From positions 5,238,501 to 5,302,500 of the forward strand of contig JBBPUQ010000003.1 in the NCBI GenBank assembly GCA_038501195.1: a stretch of DNA of 64,000 nucleotides, in the 5' to 3' direction. Origin of the DNA: Nemania diffusa (lineage: Eukaryota; Ascomycota; Sordariomycetes; Xylariales; Xylariaceae). Every line of letters starts with the position of its first letter. Within the stretch, counting starts at the first letter, position 1. Made by a program: the position numbers and the translations under genes. The notes under the pieces are model-generated. The model did not search any database and was not told the origin of the DNA. It worked only from the letters and a program-made list of their open reading frames with translations. Of the stretch, positions 12,716 to 24,443 are shown piece by piece.

Positions 12716-14498
12716 ATGGCCACTGACATCAAAGTGAAGACTCTCTTCACCGTCCATTCCTCCCAAAAATTCATCCTTAACCAAGAAAACGCAAAATTCT
12801 TTGTTCCGGAAGAAAGCGTAATCTATAAGCCCGATTCTTACGCATATCTCTACCCACCTCAAACTACTCTCCAGACAAATGGAGATGCTACTGCGGCACC
12901 CGACGACGTGTTGAACCGATCTTTCCTAAGGATCACCACAGACCACCCACCCAGTACGCATTCCTAAATCGTGTATTCCCTAACCTGACTTAAGTTACTC
13001 CTTGGCTTCTATAGCTACTGCTCCTGAACACCTTGGGAATAAGTAATAATATCTAACATTCGAATTCCTACAGAGCAGCCCTCCGTGGGATATCTTTTTG
13101 GGAGAGACAGCGAGATATGTGATATATTCCTGGGTAGAAGTGAGGTGAAAAGTGTCGGCAGGAGGCACTTTGCCATCCAGGTGGTTATGCACCATGGGGA
13201 GCCCTCGCTGCTCTTCAGAAGCTTTGCTTCTTATGGCACCACAGTCCGTTCGCACACCTTGGGCAACCAGAGGATCGAAACCCAGAGATCCATTCCGACG
13301 GGGGAGAGAGAATACGTTATCAATATAGGCCCACTACAACTGCGCCTTGAGTTTCCCGACCATAGCAGGCACTCAGAGCTTTGGCGGGATCACTTAGCAT
13401 GCCATTATGGTGGCCACGTCTTCCAGGCACCACGAGTCGCTCATGTGAAGGCTCGCGCGAACGACAATGTCTGGACAAAGCATTACCATGATATTTCGCG
13501 GATCGGCAGCGGAGGTTATGGCACTGTATATCGTGCCCAGCACAACTTCTCGGGGGCCATCCACGCAGTAAAGGAACTGAAGGTGAACCGATGCAGACGT
13601 TCCGAAGTAAAGCTGAGAGATCTACTACTGTTGAAGAATGTATGCTATAGTGCCGCCCCAGCCCGCAACCTCTGGCCCTTTTGGCAGACAGCTTACCTGA
13701 TTGCTGCTGCAGGACCATCTCATCCAGTTCATCGAAATTTACGACAACCCGCCCGCTGTCGTCATGGAATTCGCCAGTCACCCTAACCTTCGGCTTTCAC
13801 ACCACCAAGAGCCTTTAGACGAATGTGAGACAGAAGATGTGATATTTCAATTAAGCCTCGCAGTCGATTACCTGCACAAACGCGGAATAACACACCGAGA
13901 TGTTAAACCTTCCAATGTCTTGGTCGTTGTACGCCTTCCCAGGATCTATGTCAAACTTGGCGATTTGGGCTCGGCTATCAACGAGATCCAGGCGATACAA
14001 ACGTGTTGCGGTACACCTCTGTATTGCGCCCCCGAGTTAGGGGATAGAAATTATACCAGCAAGGTTGACATCTGGTCATTGGGTGTTCTAGCCCTTGAAC
14101 TCTGGTATCATCTGCCCTCAAGGGGCATGGCTACGAGGCGTGTGGCTCAAAGAGGCATTCAAATGATGCAGATTAAATCATGGGCAAAACTAATTATCCA
14201 GCACCTTCGAAAAGTATCGGCAGAGCCCCGCGCTTCGTTCCTTTCCCTCATGCTTCAAATGGATCCGAGGAATCGAGTAGCAGCCCATGTCATTTCTGGG
14301 CATCGAGATCTGATACGAGCAGCGCTCCGGGCGACCTCTAGTACTGACACACCTATCCCCAGCCTTCTTTCCGCCGCTGCCGAGCGCAGCATCAATGCTT
14401 TGACAGATAGCACGAGCCCTCCTGTGGCCATCAAAGATCCGGTAGCCTTGCCGTCTAACGCTGGCAATCCTAGTAACATCCACTGCGTGATTCAGTAA
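12716..14498 (+). CDS. FHA-domain serine/threonine protein kinase
   Basis: Three exons (12716-12953, 13074-13639, 13713-14498) give 529 residues. The FHA domain lies at about residues 80-185 (YLFGRDSE, then SVGRRHFAIQ); such domains bind phosphothreonine. The kinase domain follows with a glycine loop GSGGYGTVYRA, catalytic lysine in HAVKELK, HRDVKPSN catalytic loop, DLGSA in place of DFG, and CAPEL. All key catalytic residues are present, so activity is plausible. The C-terminal 80 residues are low complexity and end in CVIQ, which resembles a CaaX prenylation box (C-V-I-Q). FHA followed by kinase is the arrangement of the Rad53/Cds1/Chk2 checkpoint group, but this protein is short and divergent and lies in an accessory block, so it should not be assumed to be the checkpoint kinase. 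Splice junctions keep frame and join conserved kinase blocks. Confidence 0.85.
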
Positions 14499-16622
14499 AA
14501 GGCAAGGCTAGTAATATGGGAAGTCAGCCAGTATACACTTGAGACGAGGGTTTATTCTCTTTTCCTTCTCTTCCCCGTTACCTAAGCCATAATTTGATGT
14601 CAACATGAAAAAACTGTGCCTCTCAAATGATTTACGTGCACCTGGGACTAACGCCAGATCACTAAGACCTCATTAAATCCTTCTACTGCGCATGTAGTCT
14701 TGGACTCATTGCACAGAACCTGGCTGTTTGTGATAAGGGGTTTCAGCTAATAATTCTCTTTAGGTCTTCAGATCCATGGTCCTCCTTGCCTGTGGCCGAG
14801 GCCGTATGAGCTCGCTTACTTGGTCACACTTGAGCGGCGCGTAATAGCTAATAGTCGTAGGCTGTCAAAGACTCAACACGTGTGCCTGGGCCTTGGCTGT
14901 TAGACGTGGTGTTACCTACAGTACCATAGAGTAAAGTAACAGACACGGTGAACCTGTCTTAGAGTAATATAGAGCCCAAACAAGGACAAATTCTCTGACT
15001 GCTTCTCCTCTCACCTAGCGACGAAGTATGATAGATAGCTTGGCTCTAATGATGTGATCGATAAATTATAAAGTGATAAGTAATAATATGTATTAATTGC
15101 ACCGGCCATGTAGGATCACCTGTAACAGTGTCACAGTGCGCTAACCACCCGAGGCTTTGTTAGTAACCTAGGATGACGGTGGGCCAGGTATACCAATACC
15201 GACAAAACTAAAAAAACACCAAAAATACTATATTTGCCCTACTTTATATGTCGGTCGATAAGTTAGCAAGGCCTGCGTAGCTGTAACTGGCGAGACTATG
15301 CGGCTTATTACTTTTTACGGGATAGGCTTAACAATAACAGCGGCAACAACAACGACATTAATTCTTTTTTTATTAAAAAAATACGTCAAAAGCTGAGTCG
15401 CTAGTCCGTTGTATGGCCGGCGGCTCAGCTATATAAAGGGTGCAATAACTTACTTATATAAGTTATTGTAGCTGTACGACCTGCAGGTGCGACCTGCGGT
15501 CGCGCTTCGACCGCTAAGCAGTCAGATCGCGTTCGCTATACTTAGTACAAAGCTACTTGCTTTTTTACAAGCTGCTTATTCTATTGTTATTTCTTAAATA
15601 TATATAAAACAAAATATTTATATAATCAAACATTATATATTACATAAATAAAGTATTAACAGAGGTTTAAACTGTTTATTAAGCAATAATATATTGTTTT
15701 ATATACTATTTACAAATTAAAAAACTAAAAACTAAAAACAAAAGTGGAAAAAAAATAGTTTTGTCGGTATTGGTATACCTGGCCCTCCCTATAGAATGGC
15801 TACACGCCTTGCAAGCTGTCATATAATAGTCTCTACTACCTACAAGGAGGACCTATAGTACTATGTTCTACGGTTTCACTGACTACGCTCGCGGTCGATC
15901 TTCGGGTAGCGATGGTATGAGAAAAAAACGATTAGGAACAAGTTACACAAGGAGCTGAGTAAATTATCGCGGGCCGAATTATGCTGTCTAGTGTGTTCTC
16001 TGCTAACCAATTAATTACTACCACTAGGGGTTGTTCCTATAACTAGGTCATGTAACATGATGCTTCACAAAATTCCCTACAACACCGAATAAAGCAAATA
16101 AACAGAAGCTACAAAAGAGCAACCTAAGGTTAGAGATAGCTTGCGCGCTGGACACTAATCGCGGTACTCGTGTTATCATCGCGGGATAGGACTGTAGCAA
16201 TGTATTGTGGCACGATTAAGAGAGGTAGAATGTGGGCTCGCTGTTGAAATCGTGACTGATACCTGCCCCCTTTACTTATTGTGAACAAACCGAATGCACA
16301 CCGGATGTTCAACTGTCGGATAATACTGGTATAACCACATCACATGCCAACACTTATAGTAGTAAAAGGTAAATGCGATACAATAGGCGACCCGTTACAA
16401 AATGTTGGTAATAACTCTCGAGTAGGTTCTTTTCTCTCTTTTTCTTTTGTTGAAAAAAAGGAGAGAAAATAGGGTTAAATGATTATCCGTGATGTGGTAT
16501 ATATTTAACCTAAATATCAAATGCTATTTGGAAAAAGAAAAAAAAGGCACGAGACGTAGTAAACATACAGCTGTAGAACATAAGTAAGCATTATTAAGCA
16601 TGTATATACCACATGGCTTCAT
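14499..16622. other. Intergenic containing a short inverted-repeat transposon
   Basis: No gene seen. The element at 15175-15791 is listed separately. The remainder is ordinary intergenic sequence with A/T- and pyrimidine-rich tracts near 16430-16560. Confidence 0.6.
15175..15791. mobile_element. Short TIR element, type A, copy 1 (617 bp)
   Basis: Terminal inverted repeats: left GACGGTGGGCCAGGTATACC, right end the inverse of TAGGGAGGGCCAGGTATACC, continuing inward through ACCGACAAAACTA on both sides. It is flanked by a 6-bp direct repeat, TAGGAT at 15169-15174 and TAGAAT at 15792-15797, differing by one G-to-A change. The body is A/T-rich with no coding capacity, so this is a non-autonomous (MITE-like) element. 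Superfamily not assigned. Confidence 0.85.
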
Positions 16623-19053
16623 TCAACCTAAAATGATTTCCTTCCAAACCGGGCCATCGCCAAATGCCTCATTTAAATCCGCCTTCCCGATGGACCCAAT
16701 AGCCACCCGCTCAGCGTACATACTAGGCGACTTACCATCGCCGCCAATTGATCCTACAGCGAGTTTCTTGCCGTCGCCGTCTCGCCATTCCACTAACATG
16801 GCCTTATACCTCCATCCCTCCTCGTGGTCTGCCTTCCCGTTTTCGGCCCTCTCATCTCTCCCCTCGCAAAGCAGAATGAACTCCCTCTCTTGCGGCAAAA
16901 TGTTGGCCTCTAACCACGACGGCTGCACTGTGAGAGTGCCTAGCTCCCGCCCGCTCCGGCCAAATATGCCCAATCGTGTACGTTTATGTGGCGGTCCTCT
17001 ATACGTGTCGGGGCTCGTCGGCTCAGCCAGCCGTAGGGTGAGCGACACGGTCCAGAATTGCAAGAAACCAGAGCCACTATGGTTGCTGGAGATGTCAACA
17101 ACGTAGGTCGGCGGTTTCATATCGGTTAGGGTGAGGTCAGTGGGTTCGACCCGCGAGCAATCTAGGTCGTCGAAGCGGTGGCGAATTCGGGACCCGTAAT
17201 AATTCCGGTTGGCCTTCTTGACAGAGGCACTGGCTTCTTTTACGTTGTGGTGCCTTACGAGAGCCGTGCAGTGGGTCGAGCCGTGTCGCTCTCGCTGGTA
17301 CCAGATAATCCAGGTTCGCTTGCGGATCGCTTTCCTGATGCGCTTGATGCTTCTCGTGTACCAATCCCACATATGAGGCCACGAGCAGCCTATCCAGCCG
17401 GACCATGACCAACTCGGGCCGATGGCCAGCCCGGTCTCCTCCGAGAGCCGCCGCGTATGCTCCGCGAGCGGGCCCCAGAGGAGGAACCAGTCGAAGTAGA
17501 TGGTCGGAATACCATGGCACATGTCGGTGTCGAGCCGGCACATCGTCTCTCGGCCAATGCCCGCGAATGCATTATATACATCGGTTTCGTAGGACAGCAG
17601 GCGCTCTGAGTACCCCTGTATGAGGCCTTCGTACGTGCCTATATCGTCGTTCTCATATGGGCGTGCTTTGCCGCTAGGTCCAGTGACCTCGTGCAGAGGC
17701 TCGAACACGTGCGCCTCCCACGCATCGTTACCTTCGCATCGGAATGCGACCTGACCATCGACGAACACTAACGACCGGAGAGCGAAATGCCTTTCCTGAA
17801 ATCTACATAGCATCCTGTGAGTTTCCGTAGTAGGGCTCATGGGGGAGACGCAACGGAATGACGACAACTTACGTCCAGCCACGGGCGCTGTATCCAGTGT
17901 GTTGAATCGAGTCAGCGTATCTAGACCTGAATGCTAGTCTGAACCCTGGGCCGATCTCTTCGATTGGTTGCCGTAGCACTCGGCCGTTGGGACGAACGCC
18001 TTCGATGCCGGAATACGCATTCTCGCTGCCAGCGGCGACGATCACTAGGTCCGCTGCGCTGTAGACTAGGTCCATCATCTTGATAGATTCAGTTTTGAGT
18101 TCGTTATCATCCTGGATGATACACAAATTGTCGACCCAGAGATACCTCATCTGGATCTCCTTTGCGACCTGGATGGCGTCTTGGATTGTAGGCGGTATTT
18201 TGTCCCTGTACTCCGGCTTACTGAGCGCTTGAGGCTCTTCGAGGCACTTTACGTTTGACGTGAGTGTCGAGAAGAATTTTTCTTTGCCCCAAACGTAGCT
18301 CAATGCGGCATAACAACACCCCGGCGGCGGCATAACTAGGCAGTCTTGTTCCACGTCGATGCACCGAAAGGAGGGTAATTCCCCGGCCGGGTGAGTTCGG
18401 CCGAGCAGTCTCAATACGGGATTTCTACGGCATTTCCGGCCATGTTGGCTACGGCAAATAGACAGCCACCTTCGTAACATGGCGAAATCGATCATATCCT
18501 GGCGAATGGGGCGGATAAAGTACGCAGTCGAATCCGTTGGTGAGTCGTTGGCTAGGAGCGTGATGCTGGGGAAGAGGTTGAGTCTCTTAGATACGAAGTC
18601 ACCGCTCTGCTTGTACATGTATGGCCTTAGGACGCGGACCTCGGGGATGTGGCTCCATGGCGCTGCGGGATCCGGGGTTGGACCATCGGTGTTCCAGCTC
18701 ATCCTTACCTCAACTGGCTCGTCATCTTCGTCAGTGGGAACGCCCTCTCCACCGAGGGCCACGAGAACCAGGCGACACATCGGGCAGCTTAGCTTCTTTT
18801 TCATATCCTCCACCTTGCCGAGTCGAATGTTGGATTTATCGGGTTGGTTAGGCTTTCCCCATTCCTTGTCGCCAGGCAGAACGACGAAGCGCCTGGGATT
18901 CAGCTTGAGTGCTTCGCAGACGTCGCATAGCTTGTCGCCAGAGCGCGAGACGTAGTCGGGAACTGCAAGCAGTGGAAGAGCCTCTGGGGCGGCACGGATT
19001 GGAAGATGCGCACTCCAATCATCGGTCTCCCAACTCTCAGAGCTGGATGTCAT
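16623..19053 (-). CDS. HET-domain (heterokaryon incompatibility) protein
   Basis: Two exons (19053-17873, 17802-16623) give 786 residues. The HET domain starts at about residue 244 with CYAALSYVWG, continues with LPPTIQDAI-type sequence (here IPPTIQDAIQVAKEI), LWVDNLCIIQDD, and VYSAADLVIVAA. The intron (GTAAGT...TGTAG, 70 bp) falls inside the canonical GWT/FQERH motif and restores it exactly. A Cys-rich stretch (CDVCEAL ... CPMCRL) precedes the domain at about 45-100. HET proteins act in fungal allorecognition: in many of them the domain triggers cell death when partner alleles differ. The C-terminal 350 residues contain a WFLLWGPLAEHTRR-like segment often seen in this large family. No partner gene is obvious. 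It lies among other accessory genes. Confidence 0.93.
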
Positions 19054-19657
19054 GGTCGACGGTGTTGCTAGGCAATAAGCTCGTAGAACCCGCTTTCTCT
19101 GGAGACGCAGTCAAGGCATGAGGCCTGAAAGAAGCTTCCTGATAGAAGCATCGCTTTTACAGCAGCTCGCGGCCCCCTGAGATAGATAAAGCAGGGAGGG
19201 GTTAGATAGTCCTCTATGGTAGCAGCCAGCTGAACAATAAAAGGCCTCGAGGTCACAGTGATCAAACTTAAGCCCACTTACTTACATTGGGACTCGCAGG
19301 GGGGTGTGAGCCGATCATGCCGAAAGTGGGATTTGGCCCCCAACTTCAGCTGCAAGTTGTCGGAAAAGAACCGGAGGCACATCGTGAGTTGGCGTGCGTC
19401 TACGCATGTAGATAGAGAGTGCGTGTGCTAAGGCATGCTTCGTCAATCAATCATGGACCACCCAGAGGTAATCACATTGCACAAACAAATCCCGAGCAAC
19501 ATGTATCTAGCTGCAACCGCGAACATGGGCGTTAGCTGTGCTATTTGTCATATTTATCGGATGTCGTAGCTTTTCCTAGTTTTTGCTCTGTTCCCTTCCT
19601 TCTCCAAACCCTCCACTCATCCCATACCTCACCGCCTGCTCGCATACAGCTACTCCA
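19054..19657. other. Intergenic between divergent genes
   Basis: Upstream regions of the HET gene (-) and the CorA-like gene (+). No repeat or RNA gene seen. Confidence 0.5.
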
Positions 19658-21327
19658 ATGCGATGGTGGCCATTCGCGCCTCTGTCTTCAGACAGTCTGA
19701 AGACGCAGATATCCCGACAGTCTGATGCAGTATCAGTCGCAGAAAAGGATGACACCCGAGGCGAAAAGCAGTCGCCAGGTGTATTATACTATACCTTCGA
19801 AACGAGCGCTAAACAGATCTACGTGAGCATTAACTTTGCCTTCTCTTTCTAATACCTACTTATAATCCCAGATCTGACCCTACCAGAGACAACGAAAGAA
19901 AATCATCAACCCCACAGAATCGGGCCAGCGATGGAATACCCTGTCCTCCGAAAGAGAGGCTGAAACGTTCGTCCGGATGACGCCCATTAGGGATGCGAGC
20001 CAACACTTTGCCCAAAGCCGCTTTAGAATCCTCGCAGTCCAATACTACGACATGAAGCTTTTATACAAGCAGGAGTCCCTCATCCGGGCGGCGAGGGCGG
20101 CGGGTTGGATTAGCACCGTCTTCGACACGTTCATGGAGAACCGCACCGCGGGCTCCGCCGTCCGCGACTCGAGCGACGGCCTGAAGTTCATCGCCCAGAC
20201 ACCCTACGACGACATGTTCCCCTTCTTCTCGCTGTCGCTCTCGGCGCACCACGGCTACGGATACGAGAACGCGCCGGACTGGACCGCCATTCTTTTCCTC
20301 GGGTCGAATGCGGGACACGCGCTCGACACCGACGTCTTGTCAAACCTGCTGAAGCGCGAGACGTACCCGGACGACTTCCCTAAGCCGTTGAGTCCGGATT
20401 TCATGATCCTCGCCGTGGCACTGATGCGGTACCAGGTGAACGAGATAGCGAGCGGCATCGCCACGATAAGAAGGGAAATTCTGAAGATGGATGACGAGCT
20501 GCAGAGCCCGGGTATGTACAAGATGAGGAAATTGAGGCAGGCCAGGACGACGCTGTTCGCGCTGCGGCGGACGCAGGAAGCTTTATATCAACGCCATCTC
20601 TTCGCCGTGGAGCTTGCTTCGACTCTTGAAAAGGCCTTCGAGAAGCTGCGAAAGAGGGGCAGAGGCGAGTTGGAGGAGCCTTCCCACAAGTATTCTAGGA
20701 TGCTGAGGGAGGCGGTGGAAGCGCTCTCGTTTACTTTGGCGACGCTCAAGCACGAGGTGACGGTGGCCTCGCCGAGGATCGAGGCCCAGCAGACCATGGT
20801 AAGGATGAATATGTCCCGCGGGTGATCTGAGGGGTAGGTGGACATGTATGTAGGCTAATTCAGGACGATGTAGCTTGATAGTCAAACAAATATCATGGTA
20901 TGCTCTAGTCTCTCTGTGGTTGAGATGGAGATGTACATAATAGTTAACGTGTAATTCTAGATCGCGAACAGTTCGTATCGTCTCGCCGAGAAAGCACGCC
21001 AAGACTCGGCCTCTATGAAGACGATTGCTGTAGTCACACTAGTCTTTTTACCAGGAAGCTTCGTTGCTGTAAGCACTCTCATTCCCTAGTTGGTGCTGGT
21101 TCTGGAGCTAAAGATTGGTTTAGACCCTATTTGGCACTTCGCTGTTTAACTGGATGCCGGATGATGGCGGGCAGATCGTATCCGGGTCGTTCTATGTATT
21201 TTGGGCTATCTCTGCTCCCCTGACGATTGTGATACTGATACTCTGGGTGGTGTGGTTCCGGCAGACAGAGAGGAGGTATAAGGCGCAACAGGATCGGGAG
21301 TTGGATGAGGAGTCCAAGCTTGAATGA
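19658..21327 (+). CDS. CorA-like fungal membrane protein
   Basis: Four exons (19658-19822, 19887-20798, 20961-21068, 21124-21327) give 462 residues. A long helical cytoplasmic part with coiled-coil-like sequence (EIASGIATIRREIL; LEKAFEKLRKRG) ends at a conserved RQDSASMKTIAVVTLVFLPG, the usual entry to the first transmembrane helix of fungal CorA-like proteins. An extracellular loop (FNWMPDDGG) and a second helix (FWAISAPLTIVILILWVVW) follow. The loop position normally held by GMN in Mg2+ channels is not conserved, so transport activity is uncertain. The first intron must end at 19886 because an in-frame stop lies just upstream. The 162-bp third-exon-preceding intron is long for this window and could hide a small exon. 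The short C-tail is charged. Confidence 0.75.
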
Positions 21328-21462
21328 TTACACATCGCAAATACACCTCGTACAAGCTAGATACAAAGAAGATGATTGCCCAGAATCAAAGATGCCCTTG
21401 CATGCCGAAGACCTCTAGCCGCTAGCGTCTATAATGGCCGCAGGCGTCTGTCCCCTAGCGGC

Positions 21463-23979
21463 TTAGATTCTAGATCCCATTCTATAGATGGCGTAGTTTG
21501 GTGGTAATATGTTTGGGTATGATCTCACCATAACCCGGTCAATATCTTTTATCTGCTCTTCGAGGTCCTCCCACGGCACTAGATAGGGCGTGGTTTTATT
21601 GGCTCCGCTTCTGGGCCCCGTCTTCCACTGTCTCTGAAGTCGTTCCGAGTTCCAGCGGCCTTTCTCGTGGATAGCCATAGCCTCAATCTCTGCTTTGGTA
21701 AATTCAGTCACCGGTGTTCTCCCATCCTTCTTCTCGGCTAAAAAACAGTTAGCGACGCGTATCGTGCTCGGAATCGCATCTGCGTGTTCTCTGTTGGAGT
21801 CCTTGAAGGCTTCCAGTAGTTGGTTCCATGGTGTTAGGTAGTTCTCCTTGTCTATCTGCTCATCGGTCTTCAACTGGCTGCCTGGTTTGCGCCGCTCCCG
21901 TTCGCGGATATGGTTGCAATAGACGAGGTTCAGTTGTTCCGCCAACGACTCTCGAACCTCGTCTAGAAGAAGCTTCCCGCTCATGGCTTTCATGAACTCG
22001 GCATGGTCGACGTGGAGCTGGAGCTGGGTCTCAGATGGCAGTGCGGAGCGTGAAAAATGGCGCGCATCATTGAGGCGGCTCATAGTCAAAATCGATTTCA
22101 GTGAACGAATCCCTTGAAAGTATTCTGACACCAAGAGTAGACCGTTCAAGACCCTTTCGTCGATGCTTATCCGGCCACCTGATTCGAGTTCGGGTGCGCG
22201 CTCCTCGAGAAGCGCGCGTAGAATGATGGCTCGTTGGAAGAGATACAGGCTATCGCCAACGCCGCGACGGTTGAGGCCGGTGATGTCGACGAACCCCTCC
22301 AAACAGCCGATAAAGTCCTGCACGGCGCGGGCATTTGCCTGACTCGTAGCATTTTGGAGTCGGAAGGCTGCGAAGCTGCTGCTCGCCGACGTGCCGAAGA
22401 AAAGCAGCGCCGTGCCAATGGGCCTGCCTGCTGATCCATCCAAGAACCGGCCATCTCTCATAACCGGAAGCAGATGCGGCAGCCAACCAAATGATAAACC
22501 ACACAGGGGCGTGTCGAAGTTCTTGAAGTATGCGAAGGGAGTGTACCCATCTAGGGCGGCGTCGCGGATCTGGTGAAAGGCGTCGGTCAAGTCCTTCGGC
22601 CTGGTGAAGTCGGAGAGGTCGAAGGTCAGGGGCCATACTTTCTTGCCGCCTGCTGCTGCGGCGGCCTCGGCGATTTGCAATGCCGCAAAAGTCTTGCCAG
22701 AGCCGCGGGGACCAAAGAGTGCGATGCTCGGCGGCTTGGTCTGGGGAGCGGCCAGGTACTCTTCGAGATGGGTTTTGAGCGTGTGGGACAGCTGGATTTC
22801 CGTGCGGTCGAAGAGGATGAGACGGTTGATGCGCGCATGGGGGATGTTGATCTTGGATATGCCGTGTAAGACGATCTGACGCGCGACTTCGCCGCTGTCG
22901 GCAATGACGAAGTCGATCAGCGACCAGTGGTGTTCACCCTTGCCAATCTCGTCGGATGGGATGTCAAGCCTGATCAGCGTATCCCCGTCGCTCCTCGCCG
23001 GTGTCATGATAGCAGGCGCATCGTATATGGACGGGTTGGGTGATAGCGCCGTTCGCGCCAGACGTCCGCTGGTTTGAAACCCAGCCTTGATGCAGTTTTC
23101 GTAGTTCATCTCGTCATCCGATTGCACCAGAGCGCTAGCAAACCCCGCGATAAAGGCCTCCGTGATGCCGGGGTTGTGCTTCCTGCTTGGGGTGAAGAAT
23201 TCGCCGTCGGTACTAAGCGGATCGAAGAACAAGACGGGCTTCAAGACATCCAGACCGCGATGGTAGATCAGGCCATCGCAGCCGAAGAGGACAATAAGGT
23301 GAGGACATGTGACCAGCGTGACCAGGCTGCTCACCGCTCCAATGTTCCTTACGAAATCCTCGCATGTCTTCTCCCACGACGAACCCCGCGACAGCTCGAC
23401 CCCTGCTGCCCGAAGGTCGTCGGCCTCCAAGATGACGATGAGACGCTCGGCATCGAGCGCGTTGGTGGCAGCAGCTCTTGGCCGAACCCTCTCCCAGACC
23501 GCCCCTTCGCAGAGAGGCCGCGACATGCGGTAGATGAAGTAGCTAGGCCAGTGTGGCTCGAGCAGCTGTAAAGCTTGTCCAGATCCACCGGCGTCGGCAA
23601 AATGGTTCTCCCCGTCCTGAAACACGTACACTGTTCTGTCATGCTTGGAGCCTGCCGGTGGAAGCGACTTGGGGATGCACAGCTCGGAGCGAACACTCAG
23701 CTTTCGAACGCATTCTACTGTGAAGACATTCGTGTCGACCTCCCGCTCTCTCAATTCCACCAACGAAGACGGAACAAGCCGCGAACTAGAGAATTCAGGA
23801 GCATGGATGTGAATGTCCCCGCGCAGAATGCTGAGCAGGTGGGCAACAAGGCCTGCGCCCCCCCTAAACCACTCGGTGTGCGGCGGCCTCGTTTCTGAGG
23901 CGGCTTGTGCAGAGGACTGGAAATGGAACAGGTCTGGCGCCGCCTGTCCAGCGACGAGAACGTGTCGCGAAAAAGGCAT
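21463..23979 (-). CDS. P-loop NTPase protein with C-terminal RyR domain
   Basis: Single exon, 838 residues. The N-terminal 330 residues begin VLVAGQAAPDLF with a GGAGLVAHLL patch, resembling a ribokinase/PfkB-like fold. Then comes a block (YRMSRPLCEGAVWERV, ILEADDLRAAGVELSRGSSWE, LIVLFGCDGLIYHRG) that I recognise from bacterial and fungal RyR-domain proteins. A Walker A motif GPRGSGKT lies at about residue 420, and a probable Walker B/sensor region follows. The C-terminus (about 710-838) is a RyR-type domain: LTPWNQLLEAFKDSNR, EAMAIHEKGRWNSERL, LVPWEDLEEQIKDIDR. RyR domains outside calcium channels are proposed to bind nucleotide-like ligands and occur in prokaryotic conflict systems. A sensor-ATPase role is inference. 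The minus-strand GC-rich coding sequence produces large antisense open frames, which were ignored. Confidence 0.87.
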   Translation of the reverse strand: MPFSRHVLVAGQAAPDLFHFQSSAQAASETRPPHTEWFRGGAGLVAHLLSILRGDIHIHAPEFSSSRLVPSSLVELREREVDTNVFTVECVRKLSVRSELCIPKSLPPAGSKHDRTVYVFQDGENHFADAGGSGQALQLLEPHWPSYFIYRMSRPLCEGAVWERVRPRAAATNALDAERLIVILEADDLRAAGVELSRGSSWEKTCEDFVRNIGAVSSLVTLVTCPHLIVLFGCDGLIYHRGLDVLKPVLFFDPLSTDGEFFTPSRKHNPGITEAFIAGFASALVQSDDEMNYENCIKAGFQTSGRLARTALSPNPSIYDAPAIMTPARSDGDTLIRLDIPSDEIGKGEHHWSLIDFVIADSGEVARQIVLHGISKINIPHARINRLILFDRTEIQLSHTLKTHLEEYLAAPQTKPPSIALFGPRGSGKTFAALQIAEAAAAAGGKKVWPLTFDLSDFTRPKDLTDAFHQIRDAALDGYTPFAYFKNFDTPLCGLSFGWLPHLLPVMRDGRFLDGSAGRPIGTALLFFGTSASSSFAAFRLQNATSQANARAVQDFIGCLEGFVDITGLNRRGVGDSLYLFQRAIILRALLEERAPELESGGRISIDERVLNGLLLVSEYFQGIRSLKSILTMSRLNDARHFSRSALPSETQLQLHVDHAEFMKAMSGKLLLDEVRESLAEQLNLVYCNHIRERERRKPGSQLKTDEQIDKENYLTPWNQLLEAFKDSNREHADAIPSTIRVANCFLAEKKDGRTPVTEFTKAEIEAMAIHEKGRWNSERLQRQWKTGPRSGANKTTPYLVPWEDLEEQIKDIDRVMVRSYPNILPPNYAIYRMGSRI

Positions 23980-24165
23980 CTAGGATCCAGGCTCTAGAGT
24001 CTAGCGTACCTAGGTAGGTGGGGAATTAATTATATATTAAATAAAACTAAGCCCAAGCTAGCGACCCCTAGAAGTTCGGGATCGGGGGGTGTGCTAGTGT
24101 GTGAGATATGAGGTTTATTGCCCAGTTTTAAAAGTTAATAAAAAGAAGTCTAGTCTTTCCGAAGT

Positions 24166-24238
24166 AGCCTTGAACCTGAGTTGAACAGGTGACCTTAGGA
24201 ACTGCAGTCCCACGCTCTAACCACTGAGCTACCAAGGC
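24166..24238 (-). tRNA. tRNA-Cys (anticodon GCA)
   Basis: Read on the minus strand, 73 bases fold as a cloverleaf. The acceptor stem is GCCTTGG with TCAAGGC, the D-arm begins TAGCTCAGTGGTTAGAGC, the anticodon loop is CTGCAGT, and the T-arm is ACCTG-TTCAACT-CAGGT. Anticodon GCA (plus positions 24203-24205 read TGC) specifies cysteine, and the discriminator base is U, as expected for tRNA-Cys. No intron. A short T-run for Pol III termination lies downstream on the minus strand near 24141-24145. Confidence 0.93.
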
Positions 24239-24443
24239 TGTGCAACTAGTATTGTGGCGCCGCATTAATACTGATATATATATGTGCTATTCCCTCAGGT
24301 GTGAATCCATGAGGAGGATAGAATAGAATAAGATACAGTTTGTGATGGCATTGAAAGTGATACAGAATGGAAAGAATACCTACCTAGGTATGTCGACACA
24401 TTTCGGTCATTGCAGCGGCTAATCTAGTGGGGTTGGGCTAGCA

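Noticed and set aside
21463..23900. Several long plus-strand frames opposite the RyR-protein gene
   Set aside because: Antisense shadows of a GC-rich intronless coding region; no domains.
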